A DNA stretch of 57,671 bases, taken from assembly GCF_022898935.1 (NCBI RefSeq), contig NZ_JALIRP010000019.1:1-57671 (forward strand), written 5' to 3'. A model generated the notes under the pieces. The model saw only the letters and a program-made list of their open reading frames with translations. It was not told the DNA's origin and did no database searches. Of the stretch, positions 1-8,805 are shown in pieces. Positions within the stretch are counted from its first letter, which is position 1, and the number at the start of each line of letters is the position of its first letter. The translations under genes and the position numbers were made by a program. This DNA comes from Paenibacillus mangrovi. Its GTDB lineage: Bacteria > Bacillota > Bacilli > Paenibacillales > Paenibacillaceae.

Positions 1-223
1 CGGGATGGACGTACCGCTGGTGCACCAGTTGTTCCGCCAGGAGCATGGCTGGGTAGCTACGTACGGAAGGGATAAGCGCTGAAAGCATCTAAGCGTGAAG
101 CCCCCCTCAAGATGAGATTTCCCAATTAGTAAGACCCCTTGAAGACGACGAGGTAGATAGGTTGGAGGTGGAAGTGCAGCAATGCATGGAGCTGACCAAT
201 ACTAATCGGTCGAGGGCTTATCC
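1..223 (+). rRNA. 23S ribosomal RNA, 3' end (partial)
   Basis: The stretch reads as the conserved end of bacterial 23S rRNA, including the terminal 'gagctgaccaatactaat' and 'tcgagggctta' segments. The 5' part lies outside the window. The mature 3' end is placed near 223 by analogy with Bacillus and is uncertain by a few bases. No 5S gene follows before the first tRNA. Confidence 0.95.
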
Positions 224-382
224 TAATAGTTTTTCGAAGAAGAACTGGCTTCGGAAGCGTTACGCTTTGCATCGAAGCAGCTTCGAAAACAAATTCTAAA
301 ACAAGCAAATCGTTTCGTATCTAGTTTTCAGGTGATCAATTCACTTGAATATGTTATCTTTATAATATACAGCGATATGCTT

Positions 383-474
383 GGAGAGATACCCAAGTGG
401 CTATAAGGGGACCCTCTGCTAAGGGGTTAGACTGCGTAAGCGGTGCGAGGGTTCGAATCCCTCTCTCTCCGCCA
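383..474 (+). tRNA. tRNA-Ser (anticodon GCU)
   Basis: A long variable arm (class II tRNA), a GGAGAGA/TCTCTCC acceptor stem, the GTTCGAATC T-arm and an encoded CCA are all visible. The anticodon loop is CTGCTAA, giving GCU at 418-420. It is the first of eight tRNAs behind the 23S gene. Confidence 0.95.
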
Positions 475-504
475 TCTGTATACTATATAAGATATGAATA
501 ATAT

Positions 505-581
505 GGCGGTGTAGCTCAGCTGGCTAGAGCGTACGGTTCATACCCGTGAGGTCGGGGGTTCGATCCCCTCCGCCGCTACCA
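505..581 (+). tRNA. tRNA-Met (anticodon CAU)
   Basis: The cloverleaf has loop TTCATAC and an encoded CCA. The first acceptor pair is G-U and the stem reads GGCGGTG, as in Bacillus elongator tRNA-Met rather than the initiator. A tRNA-Ile with modified CAU is less likely but cannot be excluded by eye. Confidence 0.9.
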
Positions 582-591
582 TACATATTCT

Positions 592-667
592 GGAGGCTTA
601 GCTCAGCTGGGAGAGCATCTGCCTTACAAGCAGAGGGTCGGGGGTTCGATCCCCTCAGCCTCCACCA
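592..667 (+). tRNA. tRNA-Val (anticodon UAC)
   Basis: Acceptor GGAGGCT pairs with AGCCTCC, the anticodon loop is CTTACAA and the CCA end is encoded. It lies ten bases behind tRNA-Met. Confidence 0.95.
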
Positions 668-672
668 TATAT

Positions 673-748
<76 letters not shown>

Positions 749-761
749 TTTAAAATAATGA

Positions 762-838
762 GGGACCGTGGTGTAGAGGCCTAACATGCCTGCCTGTCAC
801 GCAGGAGACCGCGGGTTCGAATCCCGTCGGTCCCGCCA
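762..838 (+). tRNA. tRNA-Asp (anticodon GUC)
   Basis: Acceptor GGGACCG pairs with CGGTCCC, the anticodon loop contains GTC between CCTGC/GCAGG arms, and CCA is encoded. Confidence 0.95.
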
Positions 839-911
839 TTTATTTTAATTCAATGCATTTCCACAAGAGAAAGTGGGAAGAGTAACATCAACCACTTTAT
901 TTTTCTGTTAA

Positions 912-984
<73 letters not shown>

Positions 985-992
985 CCTTATAT

Positions 993-1077
993 GGAGGCTT
1001 AGTGAAGTGGCTAAACACGGCAGACTGTAAATCTGCTCTCTACGAGTTCGGTGGTTCGAATCCATCAGCCTCCACCA
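993..1077 (+). tRNA. tRNA-Tyr (anticodon GUA)
   Basis: This is a class II tRNA with a long variable arm, anticodon loop CTGTAAA, an acceptor closing on AGCCTCC and an encoded CCA. Confidence 0.95.
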
Positions 1078-1084
1078 GTTTTAA

Positions 1085-1157
1085 GAGCCATTAGCTCAGT
1101 TGGTAGAGCACCTGACTTTTAATCAGGGTGTCGAAGGTTCGAGTCCTTCATGGCTCA
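1085..1157 (+). tRNA. tRNA-Lys (anticodon UUU), no encoded CCA
   Basis: Acceptor GAGCCAT pairs with ATGGCTC and the anticodon loop is CTTTTAA. Discriminator A1157 is followed by TCC, so CCA is not encoded. It is the last tRNA of the cluster. Confidence 0.95.
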
Positions 1158-1161
1158 TCCC

Positions 1162-1196
1162 AAAGACCATTAACCTTACAGTTAATGGTCTTTTTG
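1162..1196 (+). terminator. Intrinsic terminator of the rRNA-tRNA operon
   Basis: A 13-base inverted repeat (aaagaccattaac / gttaatggtcttt) with a six-base loop is followed by a T run. It lies directly behind the last tRNA and ends the operon. Confidence 0.9.
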
Positions 1197-1275
1197 CTGT
1201 GTATTCGATATGCTAATGTATACGATTTTGGTTGTTGAATTTGTGAAAAGGATTGCTAAAAGCGATATGCCTTGT

Positions 1276-1322
1276 ATGAAAGTATGTCGATAGACGTTTT
1301 TCGTATGAATTTTTGGCTTTCT
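1276..1322 (+). repeat. Dispersed intergenic repeat, short copy (R1)
   Basis: The segment shares the spaced pattern TGAA-N3-AYGT-CGAT-AGA...TTTTTC...ATTT...CTTTCT with 25626-25766 and 49038-49140. All three lie in the untranslated region directly upstream of a plus-strand gene. The rest of 1197-1399 holds no gene; the promoter for the regulator at 1400 is presumably here but no convincing hexamer pair was found. Confidence 0.45.
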
Positions 1323-1399
1323 ACAGAAGACATTTTACCGACTTTCGGAATTTCCTTCACAATATGATAGAATAAGAAACAAAAACGGTAAAGTGGTGG

Positions 1400-2569
1400 A
1401 TGACATCGATGGTGGAGATGGAGACATTACGTAACAAGTTAGAGCAGATTATCGGGACGCCCTTGCGCATCAAACAGCTGACTAAACAGCAGTCTGAAAG
1501 CGTATATAATCGGGCCGAACTTCAGGATTCGCCTAAATTCTCAGTCAACAGCGATGGTCATGCTGGACATGATCACACCCTTAGTGACTCGGTCGTTGTT
1601 GATGATATGATCTGGTATCCCCTTTACTCGAAAAACGGGCAAATTTACGTCCTGGAAGCTCCTGTGCGGGAGATGAGTACCGAGGTATCGCGGCTGATTG
1701 GGCTTCTGGTTTCTCAAGTCAGACCGAAAGCAGATAAGTCTGTACCCGTCCAAGGTGATGAGGAACGAGAGATCCAACGGTTTAGTGCATGGATTATGGA
1801 GCAGCTGGATCAAGAACGTGGAGACAGTGAGATACCAGATGATCTCGAGCTAAAGCGGCGCTTAACGGGTGAAATGATACCTTTTCTGCTAACCTGTGAG
1901 AGTGTTCATACGGTGGACGTCAATCGGAGCCAGCTTAAGAAGCTGCTTAAGAGCTATTTTGATGGAGAGGTTGTACTTGTACCTCTGCGAAGCCATGAAT
2001 GGCTGATACTGGCGAAGAAAGAACTGGTCATCGGTGCTGGGGAAGATAAAGAAGAGGAAAACTCGGAATCAGAAACGGACATGTCATCCGCTTTTTGCCA
2101 AGGACTGTATGAATTGACTGCGAATGAATGGGGTGGTACCTTCCATTTATCTGTAGGTCCTTCCTTTTCACCAGTGAAATGGCTGCCTTCCATGGTGTCG
2201 CTCCTTAGGGAGACCATTTTTCTGGGACGAACCTTTCATGTTACCGAGCATGTCCATTTTCCGTGGGAGCTACTGCTTGAGAGATTGATCTACAGCATCC
2301 CCGTGGATCAGCGCAGGCTGTTCCTGGAGCAGGCCGGTGACCATGGCGTGTTGTTTTCCGACAATGAGACACTATCTACACTCGAAACCTTTTTCCAGCT
2401 CGATTGCAATGTAAGTGAAACGGCCAAGCGCTTATATATTCATCGTAACACTCTTTTATACCGCTTGGATAAGATCAAACAGGAGACCGGACTGGATGTT
2501 AGAAGCTTTGGTGACGCGGTTTTAGTGAAGTTGACGATGCTATTGTATAAAGTAACGAAAAGAAAATAG
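1400..2569 (+). CDS. PucR/CdaR-type transcriptional regulator
   Basis: This 389-residue protein is probably a DNA-binding regulator of the PucR/CdaR (sugar-diacid regulator) type. The recognisable part is the C-terminal helix-turn-helix at about residues 328-385, with the pattern LETFFQLDCNVSETAKRLYI followed by HRNTLLYRLDKI, typical of the PucR C-terminal HTH. The first 300 residues have no motif I can name and may sense a ligand. ATG codons at 1400, 1409 and 1418 are all in frame; ribosome-binding sequence is weak for each, so the start is uncertain. It is followed 104 bases later by an MsmX-type ABC ATPase, so control of sugar transport is plausible, but this is only inferred from position. 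Confidence 0.75.
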   Translation: MTSMVEMETLRNKLEQIIGTPLRIKQLTKQQSESVYNRAELQDSPKFSVNSDGHAGHDHTLSDSVVVDDMIWYPLYSKNGQIYVLEAPVREMSTEVSRLIGLLVSQVRPKADKSVPVQGDEEREIQRFSAWIMEQLDQERGDSEIPDDLELKRRLTGEMIPFLLTCESVHTVDVNRSQLKKLLKSYFDGEVVLVPLRSHEWLILAKKELVIGAGEDKEEENSESETDMSSAFCQGLYELTANEWGGTFHLSVGPSFSPVKWLPSMVSLLRETIFLGRTFHVTEHVHFPWELLLERLIYSIPVDQRRLFLEQAGDHGVLFSDNETLSTLETFFQLDCNVSETAKRLYIHRNTLLYRLDKIKQETGLDVRSFGDAVLVKLTMLLYKVTKRK

Positions 2570-2673
2570 GTTTTTTGTGCAGTTTGTGTATAGCCAGTCT
2601 CCGAGATGTTAGGTAATATAATAATATAAAAATGTATTCGATTTCATAATATACACTTAAGGGGGAAAATCTC

Positions 2674-3798
2674 ATGGCAGGTGTACGTTTAGAGCATATT
2701 TTCAAAAAATATCCGGGTTCGGATAAAGCAACGGTTAAGGATATCAGCCTTGACATTCAAGACAAAGAATTTTTGGTGCTGGTAGGACCTTCCGGTTGTG
2801 GTAAATCTACAACTCTTCGTATGATCGCTGGTTTGGAAGAGATCTCCGAAGGTAAACTTTACATCGGTGACCGCGTCGTGAACGACGTTGCTCCTAAAGA
2901 CCGCGATATCGCGATGGTATTCCAATCTTACGCTTTGTATCCTCACATGAACGTATATCAAAACATGGCATTTGGTCTGAAACTTCGTAAAGTGAAGAAA
3001 GACGAGATTGACAAGCGTGTTCGTGAAGCAGCAAGAATCCTCGACATCGAGCATTTGCTTGACCGTAAACCAAAAGCACTTTCTGGTGGTCAGCGTCAAC
3101 GTGTTGCCTTGGGCCGTGCAATCGTGCGTGATCCTCAAGTCTTCCTGATGGACGAACCGCTTTCTAACTTGGATGCTAAGCTTCGCGGTCAAATGCGTGC
3201 TGAAATCACAAAGCTGGTTAAGCGTCTTGAGACGACTTGTATCTACGTAACACACGACCAAACAGAAGCCATGACCATGGGTGATCGGATCGTTGTTATG
3301 CATGACGGCATCATTCAACAAGCTGCTTCTCCAGAAGAGCTCTATAACAGCCCTACGAACCTGTTCGTTGCTGGCTTTATCGGTTCCCCTACGATGAACT
3401 TCATCGCAGGAACCCTGAGCGAATCTAACGGTTCTGTACGTTTCCGTTGTCAAGGACTGGATGTTGAAGTTCCAGGCGGAAAAGCACAGCTTCTGAAAAG
3501 CAAAGGTTACATCGGTAAAGAAGTGATCATGGGCGTGCGTCCAGAAGATATCCATGAAGAGCCAGTATTCTTGGAAGCTTCTCCAAACACAATCTTCACT
3601 TCCCATGTAGACGTTACCGAAAACCTGGGTCATGAAATGCTCCTCTACCTGAGCGGAGTTGGCAGTGACACTGTAATCGCCCGTGTAGACGGACGTTCCA
3701 ACACTCGTGAAGGCGCAAGCGTTCGTCTTGCAGTGGATATGAACAAGATTCATATCTTCGACAAAGAATCCGAGCTGAATGTATTGTTGACGGACTAA
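2674..3798 (+). CDS. msmX: Multisugar ABC importer ATPase, MsmX/UgpC type
   Basis: This is the cytoplasmic ATPase that energises carbohydrate ABC importers. In Bacillus a single MsmX serves several sugar permeases. The 374-residue protein shows Walker A GPSGCGKST (38-46), the Q-loop at FQSYALYP, signature LSGGQ (136-140), Walker B VFLMDE (156-161), the H-loop around residue 192 and a C-terminal TOBE/OB regulatory part from about 235. No permease or binding protein lies beside it, which fits a shared orphan ATPase. A strong AGGGGGA ribosome-binding site precedes the ATG. Codon use is highly biased, suggesting strong expression. A terminator follows directly, so it is monocistronic. The family is certain; MsmX rather than another UgpC-like paralogue is inferred. 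Confidence 0.88.
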   Translation: MAGVRLEHIFKKYPGSDKATVKDISLDIQDKEFLVLVGPSGCGKSTTLRMIAGLEEISEGKLYIGDRVVNDVAPKDRDIAMVFQSYALYPHMNVYQNMAFGLKLRKVKKDEIDKRVREAARILDIEHLLDRKPKALSGGQRQRVALGRAIVRDPQVFLMDEPLSNLDAKLRGQMRAEITKLVKRLETTCIYVTHDQTEAMTMGDRIVVMHDGIIQQAASPEELYNSPTNLFVAGFIGSPTMNFIAGTLSESNGSVRFRCQGLDVEVPGGKAQLLKSKGYIGKEVIMGVRPEDIHEEPVFLEASPNTIFTSHVDVTENLGHEMLLYLSGVGSDTVIARVDGRSNTREGASVRLAVDMNKIHIFDKESELNVLLTD

Positions 3799-3821
3799 TC
3801 CAGGCGGTATGCCTGAAATCC

Positions 3822-3848
3822 AAAGCCGCCCTTCGGGGCGGCTTTTAT
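3822..3848 (+). terminator. Intrinsic terminator behind msmX
   Basis: A GC-rich hairpin (aaagccgcc-cttc-ggggcggcttt) with a T tail lies 24 bases behind the stop codon. Confidence 0.9.
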
Positions 3849-3861
3849 AATTTCCGGGACC

Positions 3862-3918
3862 CCCCACAAAGTACCTGAATCATCTTCGAAGCAAAGTCCC
3901 CACTTTGTGGGGTTATTT
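3862..3918 (+). terminator. Second hairpin with T-rich tail upstream of hprK
   Basis: An 11-base inverted repeat (cccacaaagt / actttgtggg with flanking C-G) encloses a loop of about 29 bases and is followed by ttattttgtt. It could be a back-up terminator for msmX or a leader structure of the hprK operon. The long loop makes plain termination less certain. Confidence 0.45.
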
Positions 3919-4070
3919 TGTTGGCATGAAAGAATGTATGCCTTCGCTCTGCCAAGATTGCATTCATTGGAAATTTCATTTACGATGGGTACAATGGAAT
4001 CTTTATCGAATCGTCTCGGACAGCAATCGGGCTGGATTCTGAGCCAATCGGACAGAAAGGGAGACATGGA

Positions 4071-5009
4071 ATGGCTAAAAAGGTTAAAGTAGCAGAATTG
4101 GTACAGCAATTGCAGCTGGAAGTCATATCCGGAGAACAAGGCTTGAAGCGCATTATTACGACGGATGATTTGAATCGACCAGGTCTTGAGATGGCTGGTT
4201 ATTTTGATTATCATCCCCAAGAAAGGGTACAGCTGCTCGGAAGAACGGAGCTGGCCTTTTTTAGCATGCTTACATCAGAGGAACGCAAGGAGCGGATGGA
4301 ACGTCTCTGCACCGATGTCACTCCATGCATCGTCGTTACACGCGGTTTGGATGTGCCTGAGGAGCTCGTGACAATCAGCCAGGAGAAGCAGCTCCCTGTG
4401 CTGCGCAGCAGTGTGGCAACCACGATTTTGCTCAGCCGGATTACAAGCTTTCTGGAAAGGAGACTGGCACCGACTACGACAATTCATGGCGTACTATGTG
4501 ATGTATACGGTGTCGGAATGCTGATTACGGGCAGCAGCGGTATTGGTAAGAGTGAAACCGCTCTGGAGCTCGTTAAAAGGGGACACCGACTGATTGCCGA
4601 TGATGCGGTCGAAATCCGTCAAACATCAGACGCTCAGCTGCATGGTACAGCACCGGAGCTGATTCGTCACCTGCTGGAAATCCGTGGTGTCGGCATTATT
4701 AATGTGATGACCCTGTTTGGCGCCGGAGCGATCCGGAACAACAAGAGAATTACGCTTGTCGTCAGACTGGAGGCCTGGCAGCAGGACAAACAGTATGACA
4801 GGCTTGGGCTGGATGAAGAAACGACTAGAATTATTGACACCGATATTCCGCTGGTTACGATTCCGGTTCGTCCTGGACGAAACCTTGCAGTCATTATTGA
4901 AGTGGCTGCCATGAACTATCGTTTGAAGCAAATGGGCCTCAACGCAGCTCTGCAGTTTACCAACAAGCTGACCGCTACGATCGCGGAAGACATGGAAGAT
5001 ATGGATTAG
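4071..5009 (+). CDS. hprK: HPr kinase/phosphorylase
   Basis: HprK phosphorylates Ser46 of HPr (and Crh) in response to glycolytic intermediates and removes the phosphate by phosphorolysis, producing pyrophosphate. It is the sensor of carbon catabolite repression in Bacillota. The 312-residue length is normal. Visible features are the N-terminal domain (1-130), catalytic His139 in the HG pair, P-loop GSSGIGKS (154-161), the DDAVEI segment (178-183) and the C-terminal family signature around VIIEVAAMNYR. An AGAAAGGGAG ribosome-binding site sits before the ATG; a second ATG five bases upstream is out of frame. It heads the hprK-lgt-ppaX-acyltransferase cluster, the same order as in Bacillus subtilis. 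Confidence 0.97.
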   Translation: MAKKVKVAELVQQLQLEVISGEQGLKRIITTDDLNRPGLEMAGYFDYHPQERVQLLGRTELAFFSMLTSEERKERMERLCTDVTPCIVVTRGLDVPEELVTISQEKQLPVLRSSVATTILLSRITSFLERRLAPTTTIHGVLCDVYGVGMLITGSSGIGKSETALELVKRGHRLIADDAVEIRQTSDAQLHGTAPELIRHLLEIRGVGIINVMTLFGAGAIRNNKRITLVVRLEAWQQDKQYDRLGLDEETTRIIDTDIPLVTIPVRPGRNLAVIIEVAAMNYRLKQMGLNAALQFTNKLTATIAEDMEDMD

Positions 5010-5021
5010 GAGAGTGAAAAA

Positions 5022-6062
5022 ATGGCCACATTGCTTCTCAATCCGATCGCTTTTTCGATTGGACCCCTGTCTGTACACTGGTACGGTCTTATTCTAGGAT
5101 TCGGTGCACTGGCGGGTCTTATGGTAGCAATCCGTGAAGGCAAGCGATTCGGCATACCGCCCGAATTCTTTATGGATATGATGCTGCTTGGCGTACCTTC
5201 AGCCATTATTGGTGCGCGCATCTATTTTGTAGCCTTCAAATGGGACGACTATAAAGATCATCTAATTGATATATTCAAAATTTGGAACGGCGGCATCGCT
5301 ATTTACGGAGCCTTAATTGGCGCCATTATCTGTGCCTTCTTCTATTTCCGTTATAAAGGCTATAATTTCTGGCGGATTGCTGATATTTGTGCTCCGGGCC
5401 TTTTGCTCGGACAAATGATCGGACGGTGGGGCAACTTTGTTAACCAGGAAGCTTATGGCGGACCTGTGCCTGAGTCGTTCCTGCGGGAAACGCTTCATCT
5501 TCCGAATTTTATTGTAGATCAAATGAATGTGCAGGGTGTGTACCATCATCCGACATTCCTGTATGAATCATTATGGAGCCTCGTGGGTATCATTATTTTA
5601 CTCATTCTCCGCCGCCAGAAATTTCTGCGGTCAGCAGAGCTGTTTCTATCTTACTTCATCTGGTATTCCATTGGACGTTTCTTTATCGAAGGACTGCGTA
5701 CGGACTCGCTGGCCTATATGGGACAGGACTGGATGGCTTCGCTTATGAATGCACTGTGGAAGCCTATGGAATGGCTAGGATTTGAGCATGGGGCGCTCGA
5801 TCCGACATACGGCAACGTCCGTATTTCCCAGCTGGTATCGATCGCTATTATTATCGCAGCGATCGTGATCATTATCGTACGCCGTGCAACGGGGAGAGCT
5901 GAAGTTCGTTACCTGGATCCGATATACTCTACCAAAGCAAGCCCGGACAATGTACCAGAATCTGAAGTTGTTCCGGAGGAAGCATCTGCAGAACGTGAAG
6001 TAACCCGCACAGAACCTATTTCCGAACAGGAGACAGAGGAAGCGGAGGACAAAAAGGAGTAA
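5022..6062 (+). CDS. lgt: Prolipoprotein diacylglyceryl transferase with acidic C-terminal tail
   Basis: Lgt transfers diacylglycerol from phosphatidylglycerol to the lipobox cysteine of prolipoproteins at the membrane. The protein has about seven hydrophobic segments, the Lgt signature RWGNFVNQEAYGG (near residue 130) and the conserved HPTFLYESLW segment (near 180). At 346 residues it is longer than the usual 270-290 because of a charged, Glu-rich hydrophilic tail from about residue 295 to the end, of unknown role. GGAGAG precedes the ATG, 12 bases after hprK. The lipoprotein PotD encoded later in this window is a likely substrate. Confidence 0.96.
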   Translation: MATLLLNPIAFSIGPLSVHWYGLILGFGALAGLMVAIREGKRFGIPPEFFMDMMLLGVPSAIIGARIYFVAFKWDDYKDHLIDIFKIWNGGIAIYGALIGAIICAFFYFRYKGYNFWRIADICAPGLLLGQMIGRWGNFVNQEAYGGPVPESFLRETLHLPNFIVDQMNVQGVYHHPTFLYESLWSLVGIIILLILRRQKFLRSAELFLSYFIWYSIGRFFIEGLRTDSLAYMGQDWMASLMNALWKPMEWLGFEHGALDPTYGNVRISQLVSIAIIIAAIVIIIVRRATGRAEVRYLDPIYSTKASPDNVPESEVVPEEASAEREVTRTEPISEQETEEAEDKKE

Positions 6063-6069
6063 TTTCAGC

Positions 6070-6705
6070 ATGATTGATACCATATTGTTTGATCTCGACG
6101 GAACGATTATTGACACCAATGAACTGATTATCACCTCATTTATGCATGTGCTGGAGAAGCATCAGCTAGCACCGCTGACGCGGGAGCAGATTATTCCGAA
6201 GATGGGAGCGACGCTGGAGCAGCAGCTTCAGCATTTTTCCGGCATGGGGGATACCACTACACTGATTACGTCATATCGAAGCTATAATGATGAACATCAC
6301 GACGCCATGGTGCGGCTGTTTCCACAGGTGGAGGAGGTTGTAAGTCAGCTTCATGCCAAGGGACTGCGTCTCGGTGTAGTAACAACAAAGAACAAACCGG
6401 GTACGATCCGGGTTCTGGAATTGTTCGGTCTTCAAAAATATATGGAAGCCGTCATCACGCTAAATGATGTTGAACATCCCAAGCCGCATCCTGAACCGAT
6501 CTTAAAGGCTCTTGAACTGCTGGGTTCTGATCCTTCACGGACATTAATGGTGGGAGACAGCCCGATGGATATTGAGTCGGCAAAAGCATCAGGCGTTCAG
6601 TCTGCAGGGGTGGCTTGGTCATTAAAAGGTGAGAAGGCACTGCTGGAACATCATCCGGACTATATGCTGCAGGATATGAATGATCTATTTTCGCTCTTAG
6701 AATAG
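6070..6705 (+). CDS. ppaX: Pyrophosphatase PpaX (HAD superfamily)
   Basis: This 211-residue HAD-type phosphatase has motif I DLDGT with nucleophile Asp8 and acid/base Asp10, motif II in VVTTKNK, and motif III/IV GDSPMDIESAKASG. PpaX hydrolyses the pyrophosphate released when HprK dephosphorylates HPr-Ser-P, pulling that reaction forward. The cluster position, seven bases after lgt and downstream of hprK, matches B. subtilis and is the reason for choosing PpaX over the similar phosphoglycolate phosphatase Gph. Confidence 0.9.
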   Translation: MIDTILFDLDGTIIDTNELIITSFMHVLEKHQLAPLTREQIIPKMGATLEQQLQHFSGMGDTTTLITSYRSYNDEHHDAMVRLFPQVEEVVSQLHAKGLRLGVVTTKNKPGTIRVLELFGLQKYMEAVITLNDVEHPKPHPEPILKALELLGSDPSRTLMVGDSPMDIESAKASGVQSAGVAWSLKGEKALLEHHPDYMLQDMNDLFSLLE

Positions 6706-6717
6706 GAGTAAGGCATT

Positions 6718-7218
6718 GTGAGAAAAGTGACACGGTATCCGGTGGAGGGACCCAACGCGCTCTGGCAGATTTACAAGACCGTCAGCCCTTGGAAAGGGGT
6801 CAAAAACTTTATCTGTATTCAGGCGGCAAGGTACTGTCCGATTCTTTCGCTCAAAAACTGGATTTATCGTCATTTGCTTGGCATGAAGGTCGGCGAGCAT
6901 ACCGCGTTCGGGCTGATGGTGATGGTCGATGTTTTTTTTCCGGAGAAGATTACCATTGGGGAAAATTCGATTATTGGATATAACTCCACCATCCTGGCGC
7001 ATGAGTATTTAATCCATGAATACCGCCTGGGCGAGGTCATCATCGGGGATCATGTCATGATCGGTGCGAACACAACCATACTGCCCGGCGTAACAATCGG
7101 CGATGGGGCGGTTGTTGCGGCGGGATCAGTCGTACATAAAGATGTGGCTGCAGGAGCTTTTGTGGGAGGTAATCCGCTTCGGGAAATCAATCGGAGTAAG
7201 GATGCTGACGTTTCGTAA
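6718..7218 (+). CDS. Hexapeptide-repeat acyltransferase, YvoF-like
   Basis: This 166-residue protein belongs to the left-handed beta-helix acyltransferases. It has repeated [LIV]-G-X4 hexapeptides from about residue 75 (for example ITIGENSIIGYNSTI and VIIGDHVMIGANTTI) and the typical C-terminal VVHKDVAAGAFVGGNP. The start is GTG, with GGAGTAAGG upstream and 12 bases after ppaX, so it is the last gene of the hprK operon, as yvoF is in B. subtilis. The acyl donor is probably acetyl-CoA; the acceptor is unknown. A terminator follows at 7286. Confidence 0.82.
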   Translation: MRKVTRYPVEGPNALWQIYKTVSPWKGVKNFICIQAARYCPILSLKNWIYRHLLGMKVGEHTAFGLMVMVDVFFPEKITIGENSIIGYNSTILAHEYLIHEYRLGEVIIGDHVMIGANTTILPGVTIGDGAVVAAGSVVHKDVAAGAFVGGNPLREINRSKDADVS

Positions 7219-7285
7219 AGAGCTACTAGCCCAAACATCATAATCAGCCAGATAGATACTCGGCAGACAATATAGTATAAAGCCT

Positions 7286-7318
7286 AAACATTCAAAGCCT
7301 GCTTTGGATGTTTTTTTT
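7286..7318 (+). terminator. Terminator of the hprK operon
   Basis: The stem aaacattcaaag/ctttggatgttt with a short loop is followed by eight T. Confidence 0.85.
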
Positions 7319-7437
7319 GAAGTTTATGTGGCGTACTAGGCAGTAAATATAGTATTTTTAAATAGGAGATTATTTGGAATGTTTCAACAACTGGACCGTA
7401 ACATGGAAAGAAATAATATTAATACGGGAGAGTTCAC

Positions 7438-8640
7438 ATGCTTGAGAAAAAAGAACGTATCATGGAGCTGGATATTTTCCGTTCGCTTGCGATTATGGCG
7501 GTCATTTTTATCCATGCGACATCGACTACTCTAGCTAAAACGCTGGGTACGTCTTCCTACTATCCGTTTTTGTTTATTAACATATTCAGTAAGTTTGCCG
7601 TGCCGGTATTTATCTTTTTGAGCGGGTTTGTGCTTTTCTACAATTATTTGGACAAGCCGCTGAATAAATCGATGCTGAAATCCTTCTATACCAAACGTTT
7701 GTTATATATCCTTGTACCTTACATATTTTTTTCATTGTTCTATTTTCTACTTAACTGCTACGTCAAAGGGAAGCTGGGCCTTCCGTTTACGCAGCTGGCG
7801 CATGATTTTGGCCTGCAGCTGTTAAAAGGGACTGCGCATACCCATCTATATTATGTGATTATTATGCTGCAGCTGTATATCGTGTTCCCACTGTTTCTGT
7901 GGTGGTTCCAGAAGCAGCGCTCCATTTTGCCGTGGGTGGCGATCATTGGCCTTGCGATTCAGTGGTTGTTTGTGTACCTGTACAAATATGGATTTCATTT
8001 GCCTGAAGCAGGTGTGTATCGAACGGGAATCCGCCTTCCCCTCCCGAAGGGAAGCGTCGCGTTCTCATATATGTCCTTTTATCTCTTCGGTGCATTCATC
8101 GCTGCGTATTATTCCCGGTTGAAAGAATGGCTGATTGTTACGCGCGAAGGCTTTAAAAGCGGCAAGGGCATCGTCTGGCTTTTTGTATGGGCGGCCTGGC
8201 TTGCAGCAGGCATTATTCACGTGAATTTGTATTACGGATTAAATACACGGGGCAGCAAGATCAACAGCTTATGGTATGAATTGATGTGGGATGTGCATTC
8301 CCTTCTGTCTTGTATCGTGCTGATGCAGGTATCTTATATGATCTACCGGTACGGCTGGAAGTGGCTCAGTACGGCTTTGACGTCCATGGGGGCCTGCTCT
8401 TTCGGAATTTTCCTGCTGCATCCGGCGGTGCTGTTCTTGTACCGTAAAATACCGGTCCATGGAGGTTCGGTGGAATATGCTCTGCGTATCGGGGGAGGAT
8501 GGATCGTTTCTCTCGGAGTTTCATGGATCGTTGTTTATATTGCCTTCCGGTACATACCTTGGTCCTGGGTATTCTTCGGTACAGCGCCGAAACGTCCGCA
8601 GACAAATATGAAAGACAAGACTGTTAAGCTTAATATGTAA
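7438..8640 (+). CDS. Membrane acyltransferase, acyltransferase-3 family
   Basis: This 400-residue integral membrane protein has about ten hydrophobic segments. It starts with the family's MELDIFRSLAIMAVIFIHA motif, whose Arg and His are the hallmarks of acyltransferase-3 enzymes that O-acetylate exported sugars or peptidoglycan. There is no C-terminal SGNH esterase domain, so it resembles stand-alone family members rather than full OatA. GGGAGAG precedes the ATG. It is flanked by terminators on both sides and is probably monocistronic. The substrate cannot be told from sequence. Confidence 0.85.
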   Translation: MLEKKERIMELDIFRSLAIMAVIFIHATSTTLAKTLGTSSYYPFLFINIFSKFAVPVFIFLSGFVLFYNYLDKPLNKSMLKSFYTKRLLYILVPYIFFSLFYFLLNCYVKGKLGLPFTQLAHDFGLQLLKGTAHTHLYYVIIMLQLYIVFPLFLWWFQKQRSILPWVAIIGLAIQWLFVYLYKYGFHLPEAGVYRTGIRLPLPKGSVAFSYMSFYLFGAFIAAYYSRLKEWLIVTREGFKSGKGIVWLFVWAAWLAAGIIHVNLYYGLNTRGSKINSLWYELMWDVHSLLSCIVLMQVSYMIYRYGWKWLSTALTSMGACSFGIFLLHPAVLFLYRKIPVHGGSVEYALRIGGGWIVSLGVSWIVVYIAFRYIPWSWVFFGTAPKRPQTNMKDKTVKLNM

Positions 8641-8642
8641 AT

Positions 8643-8676
8643 GAAAACCGTCTGGCCATTGCCGGACGGTTTTTTG
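8643..8676 (+). terminator. Terminator behind the acyltransferase
   Basis: The inverted repeat aaaccgtctggc/gccggacggttt is followed by a T run, two bases after the stop codon. Confidence 0.92.
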
Positions 8677-8775
8677 TATATCACAAAATATTCCAATTAT
8701 TGTTACAAAAAAAGCAGCTTGGACAAGGGTAATTCAGGAGTTAACGCGAATATGTAAATGCTGAACCAGTCTTCA

Positions 8776-8805
8776 TTGACGAAGGCAAACACTTCATGTT
8801 AATAT
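8776..8805 (+). promoter_or_regulatory. Probable promoter of the histidine operon
   Basis: TTGACG (8776-8781) and TATA-like TAATAT (8800-8805) are separated by 18 bases, 81 bases before hisZ. No T-box leader could be recognised: the segment around 8826 ('tggtagaatggtagcac') only faintly resembles a T-box core. Confidence 0.6.

Noticed and set aside
2689..3867. A 392-residue open frame on the minus strand across msmX
   Set aside because: It is antisense to a clear ABC ATPase, its protein has no recognisable motif, and it arises from the strongly biased codon use of msmX. The same applies to the antisense frames over gapA, gpmI and eno.
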